A DNA stretch of 38,166 nt from Nocardia sp. CY41. Lineage in GTDB: Bacteria; Actinomycetota; Actinomycetes; Mycobacteriales; Mycobacteriaceae. The stretch covers positions 1 to 38,166 of the forward strand of contig NZ_VUOS01000039.1 in the NCBI RefSeq assembly GCF_009829325.1, read 5' to 3'. The notes beneath the pieces are model-generated. The model saw nothing but the letters and a program-made list of their open reading frames with translations, was not told where the DNA came from and did not search any database. A program made the position numbers and the translations under genes. Positions 24,929 to 32,685 of this stretch are shown here, in pieces (the stretch's first letter is position 1; every line of letters starts with the position of its first letter).

Positions 24929-25159
24929 CAACGGGTAGCGCTGCATCCGGAGGAACACTTGTTGCTGAGCGGCGAGCTTTTGCTGCTGCGACAACTCGCC
25001 CACGGCGGCGGCTTCGGCGATCTGCTCCAGCTGCCCGCGGATGACCGCGGGGTCCGGTCGGGTCTTCTGCTCGGCCTGGTCCCGGATAGCCTGAGCGCAC
25101 CGGATCACCCCGATGACCACACTCAACGGCGAGGCGACGACCGCGCCGATCACCCCCAC
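24926..25159 (-). CDS. GvpG-like small protein (possibly remnant)
   Basis: 77 residues from a GTG at 25159 (earlier GTG at 25210 possible). A hydrophobic N-terminus (GVIGAVVASPLSVVIGVIR) is followed by a charged helix: AQAIRDQAEQKTRPDPAVIR, GQLEQIAEAAAVGELSQQQ, then a LRMQRYPL end. The order of hydrophobic start, I-x-D-Q-A-E and G-E-(I/L)-S-x-x-x matches gas-vesicle GvpG proteins, though no other gvp gene is nearby. An ATG in another frame at 25239 (MIELIDDLP) suggests the 5' end may be disrupted. The family call is tentative. Confidence 0.4.
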   Translation of the reverse strand: MGVIGAVVASPLSVVIGVIRCAQAIRDQAEQKTRPDPAVIRGQLEQIAEAAAVGELSQQQKLAAQQQVFLRMQRYPL

Positions 25160-25456
25160 GGCCGGGCCCTGCCGCGGCTGCGGGTACCCGCCTCGGCAGC
25201 CGACCAGCACCGAGGCAAATCGTCGATCAGTTCGATCATCGGCTCATATCCCGTCCAGTGGCGTGGATCGTCGGTAACGACCCCCCATCAGAGGCGACCG
25301 ATCCGACAGCCAACGGTTACCCACCACGCGGCGGTAATCACGGTGACCGCAAACACGGCTCCCGCAACCCCTCGAACACCCTGCGGTTGTCGATGACCGC
25401 GAGGCCCGCCGACAACCGCCCTGGCGCCCGAGCGGCCCAGCCGAGTCCAGGAGACC

Positions 25457-25735
25457 GTGCAGCAGCTCGACGGGATCGATGTCGAGCGCACCTTCGTCGG
25501 CATGGCCGCAGGGAGGGACACCGCACGTCCGCAGCTGAACGAGCTGCTCGCGTTCGTGCGCGACGGACACCTCGTGAACGTGCACTCCATGGACCGTCTC
25601 GCCCGCAACCTCGGCGACCTTCGCCGGTCGGTGGGCAGCGCTTTCTGACCGGCAAGGGAGTGCGGGCGGGATGGGTGAGAGAGTCGTCGACCTCCATCGG
25701 CGAGGATTCGTCGATCGCAAACCCCAAGGTGCGCC
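25457..25735 (+). pseudogene. Serine recombinase (resolvase/invertase) remnant
   Basis: Reads QQLDGIDVERTFVGMAAGRD, TARPQLNELLAFVRDGHLVN and VHSMDRLARNLGDLR, the middle of a resolvase catalytic domain (family motif vhSmDRLaRnl-DLr). After a frameshift near 25635 it continues LTGKGVRAGWVRESSTSIGE. The catalytic Ser and the first 40 residues, and the HTH at the end, are missing. Probably the leftover resolvase of a Tn3-type element. Confidence 0.75.
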
Positions 25736-25789
25736 GGGGCCTGTGGCGCGTCGTCCACCGACCCCTCTTCCATTTGCTGAATGGTAGCT

Positions 25790-25818
25790 ATAGTTCCGGG
25801 GTCACATACTGGAACTAT
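25790..25818. promoter_or_regulatory. Inverted repeat ATAGTTCC-N13-GGAACTAT upstream of the lectin gene
   Basis: Perfect 8-bp arms immediately before the GGGAGG ribosome site of the gene at 25833, overlapping the expected promoter (CATACT lies between the arms). A classic operator position. The regulator is unknown and none is encoded next to it. Confidence 0.55.
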
Positions 25819-25832
25819 CGGGAGGTGCCACC

Positions 25833-26225
25833 ATGAGTAACTCGAGCGTTGTCACGGTGCCGGCGAAGGCCGAGGACGGGGTGAAGTCCGGCGTGACGGT
25901 CAGCCGCGACGATGTGTTCACCGTCTCCGGGAGCGGGCGGGCGGCCTACGGCCGAGATAGCACGACCTACCCTGATGGGACCCGGTACATCGACGGCAAG
26001 TATGCCGGGGCATACATGAAGGCCGAAGGCGTCGTGCCAGGAGCGCCGATCGGGACGCTGATCGTGCGTGTGGGTTCAGGCCCATGGTTTGCCGCGGGCT
26101 CCGCCCAGACCTTCCGCGCACTCGAGGACGGCGAGGTGATCGTCGCCTACAACGACTGGCCCGGCAAGTACGGCGACAACTCCGGCGAGTACGTCGCGAC
26201 AGTGGAGAACCACGGCAGCATCTAG
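25833..26225 (+). CDS. LecA (PA-IL)-like sugar-binding lectin
   Basis: 130 residues from ATG 25833, with GGGAGG ideally placed. No signal peptide. Matches the Pseudomonas PA-IL/LecA fold: GVTVSRDDVFTVSGSG, then YGRDSTTYPDGT, IGTLIVRVGSGPWFAAGS, and the calcium and sugar loop YNDWPGKYGDNSGEYVATV (about 106-124). There the N-D-x-P-G-x-Y-x-(D/N)-N-S-G pattern supplies the Ca2+ ligands. Such lectins bind galactosides or similar sugars as small beta-sandwich oligomers. The gene is a single transcription unit, with an operator-like dyad before it and a strong terminator after it, inside a zone of broken genes. That isolation suggests a horizontally acquired, regulated surface or secreted function; the natural ligand is unknown. 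Confidence 0.75.
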   Translation: MSNSSVVTVPAKAEDGVKSGVTVSRDDVFTVSGSGRAAYGRDSTTYPDGTRYIDGKYAGAYMKAEGVVPGAPIGTLIVRVGSGPWFAAGSAQTFRALEDGEVIVAYNDWPGKYGDNSGEYVATVENHGSI

Positions 26226-26264
26226 CCTGCCGCCGGGCAAAGGCGACGGAAAGAAATAGACGAC

Positions 26265-26299
26265 AAGTACCCCACCAACTCCGCCTTGGTGGGGTACTT
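26265..26299. terminator. 14-bp perfect-stem terminator after the lectin gene
   Basis: AAGTACCCCACCAA and its exact complement around a 7-base loop, 40 bases after the lectin stop. It lacks a long T-run, as is common in actinobacteria. Confidence 0.8.
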
Positions 26300-26430
26300 C
26301 GTGATTCGGCTTCCCCGGATGATGATCGCCGCCGCACCCGTCGGGCACCGACCCTTCTCTCTCTCCTCGGAGGCGACACGCACTGGTGAGCGCTGTGCGG
26401 ATGGTGCAAAAGACATCACCACATCCCGCG

Positions 26431-26445
26431 TAGGCTGCCGGGCTA
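26431..26445 (+). promoter_or_regulatory. -10 box TAGGCT of a leaderless transcript
   Basis: TAGGCT at 26431-26436, eight bases before ATG 26445, same as before the broken paralogue at 23857. No ribosome site precedes the ATG. Confidence 0.5.
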
Positions 26446-26816
26446 TGGCATCAGAGGATCTGCAGGCGCGTGTGGCCGCGCTGGAGGCGCAGGTCCGTGA
26501 TCTAACCGGGCGGTTGCACATCGCCGAGCAGGACGCCGCGGCGGCGCGGGTGCTGGCCGGTGGCGCAGACCGGGACGTGACCGCGATCTGTTCGGAGATC
26601 CGCGACTTCCGCCAAGCCACCCTGGCCGAATTCACCGCCGTCCATGAAGATCTGACCGACCTGCGCACGTCGATGAACAGCCAGTTCACCGAGCTGCACA
26701 ACGGGTTCGCCGAGATACAGGGCAAGCTGGCCGCCGCAGCGTCCGGACAATCCCGGATCCTCACCATGTTGACCATGCTCATCGAGCGTGGCAACGGCCA
26801 GCAGCCACGGCTATAG
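26445..26816 (+). CDS. Coiled-coil hypothetical protein
   Basis: 123 residues: MASEDLQARVAALEAQVRDL, TGRLHIAEQDAAAARVLAGG, then DRDVTAICSEIRDFRQATLA, and hydrophobic-heptad helices to the end (LTDLRTSMNSQFTELHN, ILTMLTMLIERG). It is a nearly continuous coiled coil, probably a dimer or a tail-type scaffold; no enzyme motif. A decayed paralogue with the same promoter lies 2.6 kb upstream. The function cannot be inferred. Confidence 0.7.
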   Translation: MASEDLQARVAALEAQVRDLTGRLHIAEQDAAAARVLAGGADRDVTAICSEIRDFRQATLAEFTAVHEDLTDLRTSMNSQFTELHNGFAEIQGKLAAAASGQSRILTMLTMLIERGNGQQPRL

Positions 26817-26915
26817 CGGCTGATCTCATCGGTTGGTGTTGCGCTGCTGCCGCGAGATCTCTAACGACCGGCGCGCCGCGCCGGGTGACGGGGCTGGTGG
26901 GGGTGTGCTGGCACG

Positions 26916-27856
26916 GTGATGGGTGTGGACGGCGATTACCGGTCGATAACCGATATGGCGGCCCTAGCGTTGGGTACGGCACCGCGCGACGACCGCGGCG
27001 AGCGCGTCGAGCTGGTCACCCTGGTGCGGTTCGCGACCGGGACGGTGTGCTCGTGTTCGGTTCCGGGCCGCGGCGCAGCGGGTGTGCGCGCTGCTGGGCG
27101 CGCAGCTGAAGACCGTGGGGCGGGTGGCGGCAGTCGGGCCGCGGGCGCGCCCGCGGTGGCAGGTGCGGGTGGCGGATTCGACCGGGGTGCGGATCCGGCT
27201 GGGACTGCTCGACCCCCGCCAGGGGCGTCGGGTGCAGGGGTTACCGCCAGAGGTGATCGCCCGCCTCGACCAGGATCCAGCGGCGATCGCGGGCCGGGTT
27301 CCTGGCCGCGGGGGCCATCCACCTCACCGGACCGGCGCCGAGACTGCAGATCACCTGCCCCACCCTGGCGGTCGCGCTCGCTGTCGCCGGGGCACTGCGG
27401 CGGGTAGGGGCCGTCGCCGGGGTGCGTCACCACGAGCGAACCGGCACCGAGCAGGTCACCGTGGCCGGGATCGACACCGTCGCCACAGCGCTCGAGGCGA
27501 TCGGCGCACCCCGGGCAGCGCAGCAGGTGCGGGTGCGCTGGGACGACCGGCGCCGCCACAGCGCACACTGCGCGACGCGGAAGCTCACTGCCGCCAACGC
27601 CGGCCGCGCCCAGCAGGCCGCCGTCACCCAGCTCGCTGCCGTGCGGGCAGCACTCGCGGTGCTCGGCGACCGGGTCCCCGACCACCTGGTGGCCATCGCC
27701 GAACTGCGCCTGCAACATCCGCAGGCCGGGATGGGCGCGCTCGGGAGGCTGGCCACCCCACCGCTGTCGAAGGACGCCGTGGCCGGGCGGCTGCGGCGGC
27801 TGATCGCCCTGGCCGAGCGTCACACCCCGCGACCCGACACGACCGAAACATCCTGA
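26916..27856 (+). pseudogene. WhiA-like regulator, frameshifted
   Basis: Three consecutive readings in different frames together match WhiA (the DUF199 sporulation regulator, with a LAGLIDADG-like N-terminal and an HTH C-terminal domain). The first is RGERVELVTLVRFATGTV. After a shift near 27050 comes AAQRVCALLGAQLKTVGRVA, then RWQVRVADSTGVRIRLGLLD and PRQGRRVQGLPPEVIARL. After a shift near 27290 come RAGFLAAGAIHLTGPAP, RTGTEQVTVAGIDTVATALE, RKLTAANAGRAQQAAVTQLA, LGDRVPDHLVAIAELRLQHP and LATPPLSKDAVAGRLRRLIA. The last is the WhiA signature HTH (PplsKdAvagRlrRL). At least two indels are needed for a whole protein, so it is either a pseudogene or affected by sequence errors. It is probably an extra copy, since WhiA is usually a conserved single-copy gene. 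Confidence 0.75.
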
Positions 27857-27952
27857 CGATCACGGCAGCGGTTATCGTTCAGCGAAGTCTCACCGTCGGT
27901 AGGTTGCTGCGGCCCGGGTCGGCATCCCTCGATGTGGACAGGAGGTGGGGCG

Positions 27953-28324
27953 GTGACGTCGTGGCGTGAGGCGGCCGGTGGTCAGGGTTTCGGCCGGATG
28001 ATCGCGTTGGGTGTCGAGGCGGTGGTGAACAAGGTCGGGCAGCGGGCGGGGTGCGCACCGCTGAGCTGGGAGCTGTTCGTCACCGACGACACCGGCGCGC
28101 TCGCGGTCTCCGGCACCACCGCCGGCCGGGACTACAGCGAAGCCCAGGTTCCGGAGATCGTGCAGGCGTGGGCGCAGCTGCTGGGCTTGTCCCGCGTCGT
28201 GCCACCGTCCACGGGCGGGACCATCGAGTACCGGGGAGTCATCGACGCGATCGAGGTCGAGGTGTGGGGCGTCATCGACCAGCAGTTCTTCGACCTCGTC
28301 GCCGGACTCGACTTCCCCGAATGA
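27953..28324 (+). CDS. Hypothetical protein
   Basis: 123 residues from GTG 27953, seven bases after a GGAGG ribosome site; an ATG 21 bases upstream is part of that site. It reads TSWREAAGGQGFGRMIALGV, CAPLSWELFVTDDTGALAVS, then AGRDYSEAQVPEIVQAWAQ and VWGVIDQQFFDLVAGLDF. It is mixed alpha/beta with no recognised domain and looks intact. Confidence 0.6.
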   Translation: MTSWREAAGGQGFGRMIALGVEAVVNKVGQRAGCAPLSWELFVTDDTGALAVSGTTAGRDYSEAQVPEIVQAWAQLLGLSRVVPPSTGGTIEYRGVIDAIEVEVWGVIDQQFFDLVAGLDFPE

Positions 28325-28647
28325 CATCGCGCCCAGCACACCGGGTCGGCATCATGTGTGCTGGAACTGCCATTGCTGGTGGGTGTGTAGTGGGTCAACC
28401 CGATCTGTTCGCTGTCGTGCAAAAACGGTCGCGCGGGACGGATCAGCGAATTTGCTGGACGATTGCTACTAGGATCCGGGGGCGCCGTAAGGGAGGGGTG
28501 CAAGGACTCCCCGCCCAGGACTGGGTACTCCTCATTGTCCTGCGAGGGACGGCGACCGGCAGCGGCCCGGGAAACACAGACACTTCTCCTCCGGGCCGTT
28601 GTGTGCCTTAGCATGAGCGGGCGCTCCGGCCGAGGAAGGGTGGCTGG
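28325..28647. other. Noncoding gap
   Basis: About 320 bases between converging genes. No gene, repeat or clear terminator recognised. Confidence 0.3.
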
Positions 28648-29079
28648 TCAGCGGATGCCGAAGTGGCGCGCGCGCAGTTCGGCCAGCACGCGGCGCACCG
28701 CAGCCGGGTCGGCGTCGGTGAGCGCGGCCAAGTCCGCCATCGAATAGTTGCCGCGCTGGGCGAGGATCCCGCCGACCGCGTGCAGCACGACCAGATCGTG
28801 GGCCTGGCGGGTGATCGAGGCGAGTTCGGCGATCACCTCATCCAGCCACGGCACCTCACCGCGTTCGGCGCGTTCACCCTCCGCGCTCGACAACACCGCG
28901 TCGAACGCTTCCGCGATATCGGCGTACACCGCACCGCGAGCGTCATCACGCCCCACACCATCCAGCCTTGTCCGCCGGTCCGCATGGCGCAAACGGTGGG
29001 TCCGGTTCACCGGTGCGAGATCGATCCGCGCCGCCGGATGGTTACCGAACCTCGCCGCGGGGCGCGGCGGGCGTTTCAT
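28648..29079 (-). CDS. Hypothetical protein with possible winged-helix end
   Basis: 143 residues from ATG 29079; a GTG four codons earlier is an alternative and neither has a good ribosome site. The N-terminus is basic (MKRPPRPAARFGNHPAARID). The middle is helical (AVYADIAEAFDAVLSSAEGE). The C-terminus (LVVLHAVGGILAQRGNYSMA, DLAALTDADPAAVRRVLAEL) resembles a winged-helix/HTH pair that might bind nucleic acid. Family not recognised. Confidence 0.55.
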   Translation of the reverse strand: MKRPPRPAARFGNHPAARIDLAPVNRTHRLRHADRRTRLDGVGRDDARGAVYADIAEAFDAVLSSAEGERAERGEVPWLDEVIAELASITRQAHDLVVLHAVGGILAQRGNYSMADLAALTDADPAAVRRVLAELRARHFGIR

Positions 29080-29146
29080 CGCGGCCGCCACGGCGTCGGC
29101 GGGGCGGGAGCGGGGAGTTTGCGCGGAGAGTCTTACGCGGAGAGTC

Positions 29147-29398
29147 TTATCTGTAGGCGTCGGAGCGTTTGGCGATGAGGTAGATCGTGATCAGGGCTTC
29201 GTCGTCGTCGATCTCGTAGACGATGCGGTACTGGCCGATGCGGATGCGCCAGTCGCTGTGGGTGCCGACCAGCTTTTTCGCGCCGTGTGGGCGCGGGTCG
29301 GCACTCAGGCCGATGATCGCCTGAAGCGCTGCTTCCAGGACGTCGCGGGGGAGTTTCTGAAGCTGTTTGAGGGTGTCGGGGTGGAAGGCGATCCTCAC
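29147..29398 (-). CDS. RelE/ParE-family toxin
   Basis: 83 residues. MRIAFHPDTLKQLQKLPRDV, then QAIIGLSADPRPHGAKKLVG, SDWRIRIGQYRIVYEIDDDE and ITIYLIAKRSDAYR are the standard RelE mRNA-interferase elements, with the conserved basic R-I-R-x-G-x-Y-R-I-x-Y core. RelE toxins cleave mRNA in the ribosome when freed from the antitoxin. It starts at a GTG overlapping the antitoxin stop (GTGA), so the pair is coupled. Length and motifs look intact. Confidence 0.9.
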   Translation of the reverse strand: MRIAFHPDTLKQLQKLPRDVLEAALQAIIGLSADPRPHGAKKLVGTHSDWRIRIGQYRIVYEIDDDEALITIYLIAKRSDAYR

Positions 29399-29676
29399 GA
29401 GGCCAGAACTGTCTGCGGGTCGATGCCCAGGGCCTCGACCATCTCCGACATCGACATCGTCTCGAACGGGGTTTCGCGCAGCTGGCGCAGTCGCAGCGCG
29501 TCGGCGAGGTCGGCGTGCTCGTGGAGGCGTTCGTAGTCGGCCATGCTGACCAGGGCCGCGATCTCGGTGCCGGAATCGGTGATGATGACTTCTTCGCCGG
29601 TGGTGGCGACCTCGCGCGCGATCGCGCCGAGTTTGGCCCGCAAACCCTTCAGGGTGTGTGTACGCATGGTTGACAT
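29395..29676 (-). CDS. Phd/YefM-family antitoxin
   Basis: 93 residues from ATG 29676, five bases after a GGAG ribosome site. LRAKLGAIAREVATTGEEVI, then ITDSGTEIAALVSMADYERL are the Phd/YefM DNA-binding N-terminal fold. The acidic C-terminal tail (LRETPFETMSMSEMVEALGI) would wrap the RelE toxin. Members autorepress their operon. Repeated CATG/ACATGT motifs around the start (29665-29690) may be the operator. A Tn3-type terminal repeat begins at 29693, 16 bases before the start codon, so the native promoter may have been replaced. Confidence 0.9.
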   Translation of the reverse strand: MSTMRTHTLKGLRAKLGAIAREVATTGEEVIITDSGTEIAALVSMADYERLHEHADLADALRLRQLRETPFETMSMSEMVEALGIDPQTVLAS

Positions 29677-29692
29677 GTTACTCCGGCATGTT

Positions 29693-29730
29693 GGGGTACC
29701 GGTAAGGACCGTGTCACCGGCCGCAAGTCA
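29693..29730 (+). repeat. Tn3-family terminal inverted repeat (left end), copy 1
   Basis: GGGGTACCGGTAAGGACC followed by GTGTCACCGGCC, matching the segment at 37766 (GGGGTGCCGTTAACGATC, then GTGTCACCCGG). Both lie shortly before a tnpA start codon, as expected for a Tn3 left end. The 27-base piece 29700-29726 is repeated directly at 29752-29778, an internal duplication absent from the second copy. Confidence 0.7.
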
Positions 29731-29823
29731 GTCGTAGGCCGAGCGTAGCGGCGGTAAGGATCGTGTCACCGGCCGCAATTGTTCTGTGCCGGTGGTGATC
29801 TCGGTGTAGTTTGCGCGGCTGTG

Positions 29824-31083
29824 GTGCGTGAGGTTGACCAGGACGAGCTGATCGACGCGTGGACGCTTGTGGGGAACGAGCCGGAGTTGATCGGCGGCAA
29901 GCGGGGTCCTACTCGGTTGGGGTTCGCGCTCTTGCTGCGGTTCTATACCGAGCGGGGTCGGTTCCCGCGTGGCCGGGCTGAGGTCCCGGACGAGGCGGTT
30001 GAGTACGTGGCCCGTCAGGTGGGTGTGGAGCGTACGGAGATCGCGTTCTACGACTGGTCCGGCCGCACGATCGAGTACCACCGCGCCCAGATTCGTCAGG
30101 CGCTCGGGTTCCGGGAATGCAGCGTCGTCGATGCGGACGCGCTGACATGGTGGCTGGTCGATCATGTGACCCAGATCGAGCGCAGTGGTGAGCGGGTGCG
30201 TGAGCATCTGCTGGCCGAGCTTCGGCAGCGGAAGCTGGAGCCGCCGACGGCGGGTCGGATCGACCGGATCACGCGTTCGGCGTTGAGCCGCGGTGAGGAT
30301 GTGCTGTTCGACCGGGTGCTGTCGCGGTTGTCGACCGAGGTGGTGGCGAAGCTGGTCGCGCTGGTCGCCCCGGTCGGTGACGAGAACGGCGAGCTGGAGG
30401 GCGGCGGCGCGGTGCTGGCGGCGATCCGCTCGGATCCGGGGAACGTCAGTTTGAACACGATGCTGACCGAGATCGCGAAGCTGGAAGCGGTCCGGGAGGT
30501 CGGGGTGCCGGGCGAGGTGTTCGCCGACATCGGTCCGACGATCGTGACCGGCTGGCGGGGCCGGGCGGCGGTGGAGTCGCCGAGTCACCTGCGCGATCAT
30601 CCTCTTCGGGTGCAGCTGACGCTGCTGGCCGCGCTGCTGCACTGCCGGCGCCGGGAGATCACCGACACCCTGGTCGAGCTGCTGAACTCGACGGTGCATC
30701 GGATCAACGCCCGCGCCGAGGTGCGGGTGACCAACGAGCTGATCAAGGACTTCAAGAAGGTCACCGGCAAGGAGAACCTGCTGTTCCGGGTCGCCGAAGC
30801 GACCGTCGATGCGGGGGACAAGCTGGTGCGCGACACGGTGTTCTCGGTGGCGTCACAGACGGTGCTGCGGGACCTGGTGGCCGAGTTCAAGTCGTCGGGG
30901 CCGACGTATCAGCGCACGGTGAAGGCCACTCTGCGCTCCTCGTACACCAACCACTACCGGGCCGGGCTGATCAAGCTCCTCAGCGTGCTGGAGTTCCAGT
31001 CCAACAACACCACGCACCGGCCGGTGCTGGACGCGTTGGAGCTGATCGGCAAGTACGCGGGGGCGAATCTGCGCTACTACCCG
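29824..31083 (+). pseudogene. tnpA: Tn3-family transposase TnpA, N-terminal part (interrupted)
   Basis: Starts VREVDQDELIDAWTLVGNEP; the parallel copy at 37855 has ATG here. Residues 1-165 are the DUF4158 domain of Tn3-family transposases (TRLGFALLLRFYTERGRFPR, YDWSGRTIEYHRAQIR). It continues with RPVLDALELIGKYAGANLRY and then diverges at 31084, where cassette B begins. The gene picks up again at 35062. Joining 31083 to 35062 restores the frame (YYP-EEQVPTHRGMSGDW). The reading frame itself continues to 31158 through cassette sequence. The DDE catalytic core is missing altogether, so the transposon is dead. Confidence 0.85.
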
Positions 31084-31088
31084 AAACA

Positions 31089-31119
31089 GGCGGAATTGCA
31101 TTTGATGCAACATTCCGCC
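31089..31119. promoter_or_regulatory. Imperfect palindrome at the left end of cassette B
   Basis: GGCGGAAT (31089-31096) and ATTCCGCC (31112-31119) flank inner TGCA repeats. Inside it GATGCAACATT (31104-31114) recurs as the exact complement AATGTTGCATC at 31220-31230, 105 bases on and just before the integrase start. These look like binding sites for the recombinase or the HTH protein. Confidence 0.55.
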
Positions 31120-31245
31120 ACCAATGGGAATGGTCATACTAGCTGGTCAGCGGCCTGATCGGCTTGTCCTGTCGCTGATGTCCGGACCCTCCCAACTGCA
31201 CCGGGACACGCGGCACATCAATGTTGCATCGGCTACAACGGCGGC

Positions 31246-32362
31246 GTGACCCTGCAAACGCCCGGCTCGGCGCATCTGGTTCTGGCCGACAACGTCGTCC
31301 ATCTCGATCCCGCGCCGGCGGTGTTCGAGGCGATGCTGGAGGGCTGGCGGCGGCAGCAGTCGGCTCGGTTTCTGCGGGAGTCGTGCATCAAGCCTCGGCT
31401 GCGGTTGATTCGTCGCGTGGTGGAGTTCACCGGGTTGTATCCGTGGCAGTGGACTCCAGCAGAGGGGGAGGCCTTCATCGACCATCTGCGGTCACTGGAG
31501 AAGCCGCGGAAGGTGTCGACCGCACGCGGCTACGAGGTCGACATCAACCTGTTCCTGGAGTTCTTGCTCGACCCCCGCTACGGGTGGGCCAGGGCGTGTG
31601 AGGAGCGGTTCGGCGAGGTCCCGCAGCAGATCTTCCACGAGGGCAACTCGATCCTGCACAAGACCGATTACGAGGGCGACCCCCGGCGGCGGCCCTTGAC
31701 CTATGACGAGATCCAGGCACTGTTCGCGGCCGCCGAAGCGCGGCCTTCGAAGATCGTGGAACGCGGCGTCAAGGGCGCGCTGAGCGCGGCCCGCGACGCC
31801 GCCGTGGTGAAGACGATCTACGCCTACGGCCTGCGCCGCACCGAGACCTCCAAGCTGGATCTGGTCGACCTGCGCCGGAATCCGAAGATGCCGCAGTTCG
31901 CCACGTTCGGCAGCGTGATGGTGCGCTTCGGCAAATCGTCGAAGGGGATCGGCGCCGAAGCGGCGGTCGGTGCTGCTCGTCCCCGAAATGGATTGGGCCG
32001 TCGACGTGCTGGATGAATGGCTGACGGAGTTACGGCCGCGATTCTCGCCGGGCAAGCATCCCGCGCTCTGGGTGACCGAGCGGGTCGGCAGGTTGTCTCC
32101 CCGATCGATCAACGAGTCGTTCGTGGTCATCCGGCAGGCCGCAGGCCTCGACGAGAACCTCGACGTTCACTGTCTGCGTCACAGCGCGATCACTCACTGG
32201 ACCGAATTCTCTTATCCCCCAAGGTTTGTCCAGGATCAGGCCGGTCATTCCCATGCGGCTACGACGGCGATTTATACCGGTGTTTCCAACGAGTTCCGCA
32301 ATCAACTGCTGGTGTCTTCACTGAAGGCTCGGCTCGGCGACGATTGGGATGTGACAGCGTGA
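31246..32362 (+). pseudogene. Tyrosine recombinase, first gene of cassette B (one-base frameshift)
   Basis: From GTG 31246 the frame holds a core-binding domain (about 30-135) and the first catalytic residues, GLRRTETSKLDLVDLR (Arg about 197) and RFGKSSKG (Lys about 230). Near 31948 an extra A in GGGGATCGG throws it out of frame. The other frame resumes with APKRRSVLLVPEMDWAVDVL and carries HCLRHSAITH, AGHSHAATTAIYTGV (His, then Tyr) and the stop at 32360. With one base removed it would be a full 371-residue integrase. Because the motifs are otherwise perfect, a recent mutation or a sequencing error is likely. Its stop overlaps the next GTG (GTGA). Confidence 0.82.
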
Positions 32363-32685
32363 ACAAGAAGATGGGCTACCGCTGGCGACTGCGGGATCTG
32401 ATGGCCGATCAGCAGATGTTCCAGACATCGAACCTGGTGCCGCTGCTGGCCGAACGGGGCATCACCTTGTCGCGGGAGCAGGTCTATCGGCTGGTGACCC
32501 AACCACCGCAGCGCATGAGCATGGACGTCCTCGTTGCGCTCTGCGACATCCTCGGCTGCACACCGAACGACCTGATCGAACCGCAGGTCGTCAACCAGCA
32601 GATCAGCAAGACCGCAGGTGAGCGCGGCTCCACGACCCCGATCAGCCCGCGCCGCACCGTGATTCGCCGTCCTGGCCGGCAATGA
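32359..32685 (+). CDS. Small XRE/Cro-type HTH protein, second gene of cassette B
   Basis: 108 residues from GTG 32359, overlapping the integrase stop. MGYRWRLRDLMADQQMFQTS, NLVPLLAERGITLSREQVYR and LVALCDILGCTPNDLIEPQV form an HTH_26-like fold; the tail is basic and disordered. It aligns along its length with the cassette A HTH protein. Its stop overlaps the next ATG (ATGA), so all three cassette genes are coupled. Probably controls cassette expression or steers the recombinase. Confidence 0.85.
   Translation: MNKKMGYRWRLRDLMADQQMFQTSNLVPLLAERGITLSREQVYRLVTQPPQRMSMDVLVALCDILGCTPNDLIEPQVVNQQISKTAGERGSTTPISPRRTVIRRPGRQ

Noticed and set aside
29909..30699. Minus-strand readings opposite the Tn3 transposase
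   Set aside because: Arg/Pro/His-rich shadows of a clearly recognised transposase on the other strand.
31940..31960. Programmed ribosomal frameshift in the cassette B integrase
   Set aside because: No slippery heptamer or pause structure; the shift is explained by one inserted base in a G-rich run.
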